Source of the DNA: Pseudofrankia inefficax
GTDB taxonomy: Bacteria > Actinomycetota > Actinomycetes > Frankiales > Frankiaceae
DNA: 64,000 nucleotides
Direction of reading: 5' to 3'
NCBI RefSeq assembly: GCF_000166135.1
Contig: NC_014666.1
Coordinates: 4,464,001-4,528,000, forward strand
The notes beneath the pieces were generated by a model. The model was not told where the DNA came from. It worked only from the letters and a program-made list of their open reading frames with translations, and ran no database searches. Each line of letters begins with the position of its first letter. The first letter of the stretch is position 1. The position numbers and the translations under genes are program-made. Positions 59,475 through 64,000 of this stretch are shown here, piece after piece.

Positions 59475-60850
59475 CGGGCCACCTCTACCGACGCCGTCTC
59501 GCGTGCCGCTCCCCCGGTGCCCGGTGTCGCCTCGGCCGGTGTCGGCGTCAGCGGGAACACGGCGTTGACGGTGGTGCCGTCGCCGGGCGCGGACTCGATG
59601 CTCAGCGTCCCCGCGACGGACTCGGCGCGCCGGCGCATCCCGGTCACGCCGAACCGGGCCGGCGGCGCGCCCGCGCCCGGATGGAAGCCGGCCCCGTCGT
59701 CGGCGACGTCCAGCAGAAGCGTGTCGTCAAGGTAGCTGAGCGTGACTCGGGCGCGGGTGGCGTGGGCGTGCCTGGCCACGTTCGCGAGTGCCTCCTGCGC
59801 GATGCGGAACACCGCCATCTCCGTCTCCGCGGGGGCCCGGACCGGCACGCCCGTGGTCACGGCCTCGGCGGGGACCTGGGTGCGCCGTGACCAGTCCCGG
59901 GCGAGGTCGGCGAGCGCGTCGGACAGGCTGGCCTGCTCGAGCTGCTCGGGGCGCAGCGCCCGCACCGAGCGGCGGGCCTCGGTGAGGTTCGCGCGGGCGA
60001 GCCCGTCGGCGAGCTCGATGTGGCGGGACCACTCGGCCGGGTCGGCGTGCGCGCGCCGCGCCGCCTCCAGCTGGGTGAGGATCCCGGCGAGGCCCTGGGC
60101 GAGGGTGTCGTGGATCTCGCCGGCGAGCCGGCCGCGTTCCTCGGCGACGCCGGCCTCGCGGGCCTGGGTCAGCAGCTGCGCGTGCAGGCCGGCGTTCTCG
60201 TCCATCGACGCCTGGAGCTGGCGGTTCGTCTCGGCCAGCTCGGCGATCATCCGGCCGCGTTCGGTGTTCTGTTCCATGACGCGGTTGGTCAGGTTGACCA
60301 TGAGGAGCACGGCGACGACGTTGAACGCCGCCATGATCAGGTAGGTGACGGTGTGGGCGTTCGAGCCGTTCGGGTAGCCGGCGGCCTGGGAGGCTGCCGA
60401 CACGAGCGCGACGGCGACGAACCCGACCCGCCGGGCGTGGCCGCCCAGCTCGTCGGCGAGGAAGTAGCCGGTGAACGCGAAGACGCCGTACCAGGGGTTC
60501 AGCCAGACCAGCGTCGCCGCCAGCGTGAGGTGCACGCCGAACACCAGCCAGCGCGACCGCGGGGGCACACCGGTCACCGGGTAGCGGATCAGCCCGGTCG
60601 ACCAGAGAGCGGCGACGGCGACCACCGCGACGCCGATCTCGACCCGGGTGTGCTGGGTGCGCACGGCCGGCAGCGTGATCACGGCCAGCAGGGTCGAGAT
60701 GGCGAGCATCGGCAGCATCAGCAGCCGGGCGAGGCGGTCTGAGCGTTCCTGCCAGGTCACCTCGCCGGTCTGCCCCGCGGCCCCGCACCCCAGCGCGGCC
60801 CCCGGGCCGACGGCCCGCTCGGGGAGGTGGACGCCTCTCATGACGGTCAT
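59471..60850 (-). CDS. Membrane sensor histidine kinase (HisKA_3, DesK-like)
   Basis: About 459 residues. Five to six membrane helices (about 45-205), a coiled linker, HisKA_3 phospho-acceptor His in GRLAGEIHDTLAQGLAGI, and an ATPase with NVARHAHATRA, DDGAGF and GVTGMRRRAESVAG. No large extracellular domain, so the membrane itself may be the sensor, as in DesK/LiaS. ATG 60850 lies 5 bp after the permease stop; ATG 60841 and a GTG near 60761 are alternatives. Operon with ABC exporter and response regulator. Confidence 0.92.
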   Translation of the reverse strand: MTVMRGVHLPERAVGPGAALGCGAAGQTGEVTWQERSDRLARLLMLPMLAISTLLAVITLPAVRTQHTRVEIGVAVVAVAALWSTGLIRYPVTGVPPRSRWLVFGVHLTLAATLVWLNPWYGVFAFTGYFLADELGGHARRVGFVAVALVSAASQAAGYPNGSNAHTVTYLIMAAFNVVAVLLMVNLTNRVMEQNTERGRMIAELAETNRQLQASMDENAGLHAQLLTQAREAGVAEERGRLAGEIHDTLAQGLAGILTQLEAARRAHADPAEWSRHIELADGLARANLTEARRSVRALRPEQLEQASLSDALADLARDWSRRTQVPAEAVTTGVPVRAPAETEMAVFRIAQEALANVARHAHATRARVTLSYLDDTLLLDVADDGAGFHPGAGAPPARFGVTGMRRRAESVAGTLSIESAPGDGTTVNAVFPLTPTPAEATPGTGGAARETASVEVAR

Positions 60851-60854
60851 CGTG

Positions 60855-61625
60855 TCACTGCCAGCGGAAGCGGCGCGCCGCGATCGCGCCACAGACGGCG
60901 GCCCAGCCGACGAGGACCAGCAGCGCGGACGCGGCCGGCCAGTGCCCGTCCAGCGAGCCCCCGACCGCGCGGACCCCGGCGCCGAGCGGGCTGTAGTCGC
61001 TGATCGTGCGCAGGACGTGGTTCATCTCGGGGCGCGGGATCCACAGCCCGGCGAAGAAGATCAGCGGGAAGAAGGCCAGCATGCCCGCCGCGTTCGCGGC
61101 CCGGCTGTTCGGGACGAGCGCGGTGATCAGCAGGCCGATCCCCAGGGTCGCGGCGGCCACGAGCAGCAGGGAGAGCGCGAAGCCGACGGGCTGGCGGGGC
61201 GCCGGCGCGCCGAAACCGATCCCGATCACGAGGATGACCACGTCGATGGCGACGCCGAGCGTCAGGTAGATCAGCGCCTGCGCGCCGAGCAGCCGCGCCG
61301 GTGGCACGGGCGTCGTCGCCAGGCGGCGCAGGATGCCCTTCTCCCGGTAGCCGGCGAGCACCTCCGGCAGGAAGTTCACCGACGCCATGACGAACACGTA
61401 CATCATCAGGATCGGCAGGTACACCTCCAGCCAGCTGCGGCCGTCGAACGAGGCGCTCGGGTGACGGGTCGCGGGCACGGCGCCGAGCACGACGACCGCC
61501 GCGATCGGCAGCAGCGCGGTCCACAGGATCGAGCCGACGGACCGGGCGAACAGCAGCGCCTCGACGCGGGCCAGCCGCCAGAACGGGTGACGGCGGGCCG
61601 GGACGGTGGCGGTGAGCGACGTCAT
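60855..61625 (-). CDS. ABC-2 type exporter permease
   Basis: 256 residues from ATG 61625, which has a strong GAGGAGAAGG; ATG 61664 overlaps the ATPase stop (ATGA) and would add 13 residues. Six helices: ILWTALLPIAAVVVLGAV, YLPILMMYVFVMASVNF, the YREKGILRRLATTPVP cytoplasmic loop typical of ABC-2 permeases, DVVILVIGIGF, GLLITALVP and AAGMLAFFPLIFFAGLWIP. It forms an exporter with the ATPase next to it. Confidence 0.92.
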   Translation of the reverse strand: MTSLTATVPARRHPFWRLARVEALLFARSVGSILWTALLPIAAVVVLGAVPATRHPSASFDGRSWLEVYLPILMMYVFVMASVNFLPEVLAGYREKGILRRLATTPVPPARLLGAQALIYLTLGVAIDVVILVIGIGFGAPAPRQPVGFALSLLLVAAATLGIGLLITALVPNSRAANAAGMLAFFPLIFFAGLWIPRPEMNHVLRTISDYSPLGAGVRAVGGSLDGHWPAASALLVLVGWAAVCGAIAARRFRWQ

Positions 61626-61660
61626 GGCCTTCTCCTCGGTGGTGGTCGCGGCGGTGGGGT

Positions 61661-62578
61661 TCATGGCCGGGCCGGCGGCGGGGTGCGGGCGGTGAGCGCG
61701 AGGTAGGCGTCGTCGAGGCTGGGCTGCTCGATCCGCAGCCGCCGCGCGAGAACCCCTGTCCTTGCCAGGTGCGCGGTGAGGACCGACAGCGCGTCGTCGT
61801 CGCCGACGACGAGCAGCTCCTCGCCGTGGCGGCTGACCGACTCGACGCCGGGCAGAACGGCCAGCTCGTCGGCGCCGAGCGGCCCGGACGGGATGAAGCG
61901 GATCCGCTGGCGGGTGCCGAGGCGGGCGGTCAGCGCCGACGGCGAGTCGCAGGCGACGACCTGGCCGGCGTCGATGACGGCGACCCGGTCACAGAGCCGT
62001 TCGGCCTCCGCCATGAAGTGGGTGACGAGCAGGATCGTCACGCCCCGGTCGCGGACCGCCGCGATGAGCTCCCAGGTGTCGCGGCGGGCGGCCGGGTCCA
62101 GGCCGGTCGTCAGCTCGTCGAGGATCGCGACCTTCGGCGTTCCGACCAGCGCCAACGCGATCGAGAGCCGTTGGCGCTGGCCGCCGGACAGCTTCCCGAA
62201 CCGGGTGCCGGCCTGCGCGGTGAGGCCGAGGGCGTCGAGCAGCTCGCCCGGGTCGGCCGGCCGCGGGTAGAAGGAGGCGAACAGCTCCAGCGCCTCACCG
62301 ACCCGTAGGTTCGGCTGCAGCTCGCTGTCCTGCAGCTGGACACCGAGGCTGGCCGTGACCGCGGCCCGGTCCCGGGCCGGGTCGTGGCCGAGTACCCGCA
62401 CCGCGCCGCCGTCGGGTGTGCGCAGCCCGGCGACGCACTCGACCGTCGTCGTCTTCCCGGCGCCGTTCGGCCCGAGCAGGCCGAAGATCTCCCCTTCCGC
62501 CACGGAGAACGAGAGGTCGCGGACCGCGACCCGATCCCCGTAGGCCTTGCGTAGCCGGGTCACCTCGACAACCGTCAC
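61661..62578 (-). CDS. ABC exporter ATP-binding protein
   Basis: 305 residues from GTG 62578. Walker A GPNGAGKTT, Q-loop LGVQLQDSEL, signature [10 protein letters not shown], Walker B VAILDELTTGLD (Leu in place of the usual Pro after Glu, Glu present), H-loop LVTHFM. The C-terminal domain of about 80 residues is the DrrA/CcmA-like extension (PSLDDAYLALT). It powers the ABC-2 permease; antibiotic or lipid efflux controlled by the two-component system is inferred. Confidence 0.94.
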   Translation of the reverse strand: MTVVEVTRLRKAYGDRVAVRDLSFSVAEGEIFGLLGPNGAGKTTTVECVAGLRTPDGGAVRVLGHDPARDRAAVTASLGVQLQDSELQPNLRVGEALELFASFYPRPADPGELLDALGLTAQAGTRFGKLSGGQRQRLSIALALVGTPKVAILDELTTGLDPAARRDTWELIAAVRDRGVTILLVTHFMAEAERLCDRVAVIDAGQVVACDSPSALTARLGTRQRIRFIPSGPLGADELAVLPGVESVSRHGEELLVVGDDDALSVLTAHLARTGVLARRLRIEQPSLDDAYLALTARTPPPARP

Positions 62579-62801
62579 CGGTCCGTCCCTTCCCTGCGAG
62601 CCCTTGTGCGGACGGCTCTGACGATCTCGCGAGGGCAGGGTGTGCCACATCGCCCCGGCGGCTACATCCCGGCCGCCGTGCGGTGGACGCGGCGCATCCA
62701 CCGATCGGTCGATGCGGCGCCCTCGTGGGTGGGCTGTCACGATCGGGAGGGCACGGCCGCCTTGGCGGCGCGCCGAGGCGGGGCCGGGAGAAGGGGACGT
62801 C

Positions 62802-63289
62802 GTGGGCGAGGCACCAGAAAACGAGGCCGGCGCGGACGGCGCCGAGGTCCGGGCGGCCGGCGGGGTGGTCTGGCGGCCGGCGGCGGGCGGGGGCGTCGAG
62901 ATCGTGCTCGTGCACCGGCCCAGGTATGACGACTGGTCGCTGCCCAAGGGCAAGGTCGACGGCGACGAGACGTGGCTGGCGGCGGCGGTCCGGGAGGTCG
63001 ACGAGGAGACCGGGCTCGCCGTCGAGGTCGGGGTCCTGCTCGGTGACGTGACGTACCCCGTCCGCCGGCACGGGTCGGCGGACTCGCCGCCGGCGACGAA
63101 GGTCGTGCGGTACTGGGCGCTGCGCGTCACCGGGGGTGCGTTCACGCCGAACGACGAGGTCGACGAGCTGCGCTGGCTCCCGCCGGAGCAGGCAGCGGGG
63201 CTGCTGTCCTACGACCTCGACCGCGACGTCGTGGACCGGTTCCTCGCCCGCGGGAGCGGGGCCGTCGAGGAAGGGCCGGGCGGGGGCGC

Positions 63290-63293
<4 letters not shown>
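62802..63293 (+). CDS. Nudix hydrolase (MutT/Ap4A-type)
   Basis: 163 residues from GTG 62802 behind GGGAGAAGGGG. Complete Nudix box (GKVDGDETWLAAAVREVDEETGL) at about residues 45-68, preceded by VVWRPAAGGGVEIVLVHRP and DDWSLPKGK, as in MutT1-type proteins; the C-terminal phosphatase domain of MutT1 is absent. It cleaves a nucleoside diphosphate derivative (8-oxo-dGTP, Ap4A or similar). Its stop overlaps the next gene (GTGA). Confidence 0.92.

Positions 63294-64000
<707 letters not shown>

Overview
The window is very GC-rich DNA from a filamentous-type actinobacterium, most likely a member of the Frankiaceae (lineage call is inference). Support: RbpA next to a fused Lnt-Ppm1 polyprenol-phosphate-mannose synthase, two SigE-family sigma factors, a mycothiol-type maleylpyruvate isomerase homologue, many GTG starts, ATGA/GTGA overlaps and leaderless genes. 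No rRNA, tRNA, CRISPR array or transposase gene was found. About 55 protein genes are supported.

Layout. 0-12 kb: an FN3-bearing Ser/Thr kinase (cut by the window edge), an aldo/keto reductase, a DevR-like response regulator, a divergent azoreductase/MarR pair, a broken Nudix gene, an ABC-F protein, a DUF4262 protein and MsrB. 12-22 kb: rbpA with a SigR-type promoter, ppm1, an amidohydrolase, a SigE-type sigma factor with a membrane partner and a related lipoprotein, an Lrp regulator and a 5'-3' exonuclease. 22.6-29 kb: a coupled lipid operon (acyl-CoA reductase/HAD fusion, Zn-dehydrogenase, LarA-like protein, PlsC-like acyltransferase). 29-38.7 kb: hypothetical genes, an SDR, an MFS exporter with divergent MarR, a TIR-WD40 protein, a lone tyrosine recombinase and an HTH/Clp-N pair. 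38.7-48.9 kb: a heterodimeric ABC exporter behind a MerR-type promoter, an MFS protein, a GlxA-type regulator, a second sigma/PASTA module and a stand-alone AICAR transformylase. 49-64 kb: a coiled-coil protein with iteron-like upstream repeats, an APH-family kinase and small metabolic enzymes, a SHOCT protein, an MFS transporter, an ABC exporter/two-component operon, a Nudix hydrolase, an SRPBCC protein and the start of an FAD monooxygenase.

The most unusual signal is a dispersed palindromic element. Six intact copies are each exactly 75 bp, begin TGATC/TGGTC and end GATCA/GATCT, with 19-bp outer arms related to TGATCGCCGTTTCGGCCCT and conserved inner arms. All six sit between convergent gene ends, and every convergent junction in the window with more than about 100 bp of room carries one. 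One degenerate copy and two half copies lie at tandem junctions. They look like a family of structured bidirectional 3'-end elements or a MITE that has been retained at such sites.

Second in interest are the lipid operon, the TIR-WD40/recombinase/HTH-ClpN neighbourhood, and several clear regulatory sites: the MerR-type 19-bp-spacer promoter, the SigR promoter of rbpA, a 20-bp palindrome abutting the HTH start codon, and an ACGAAACGC repeat cluster.
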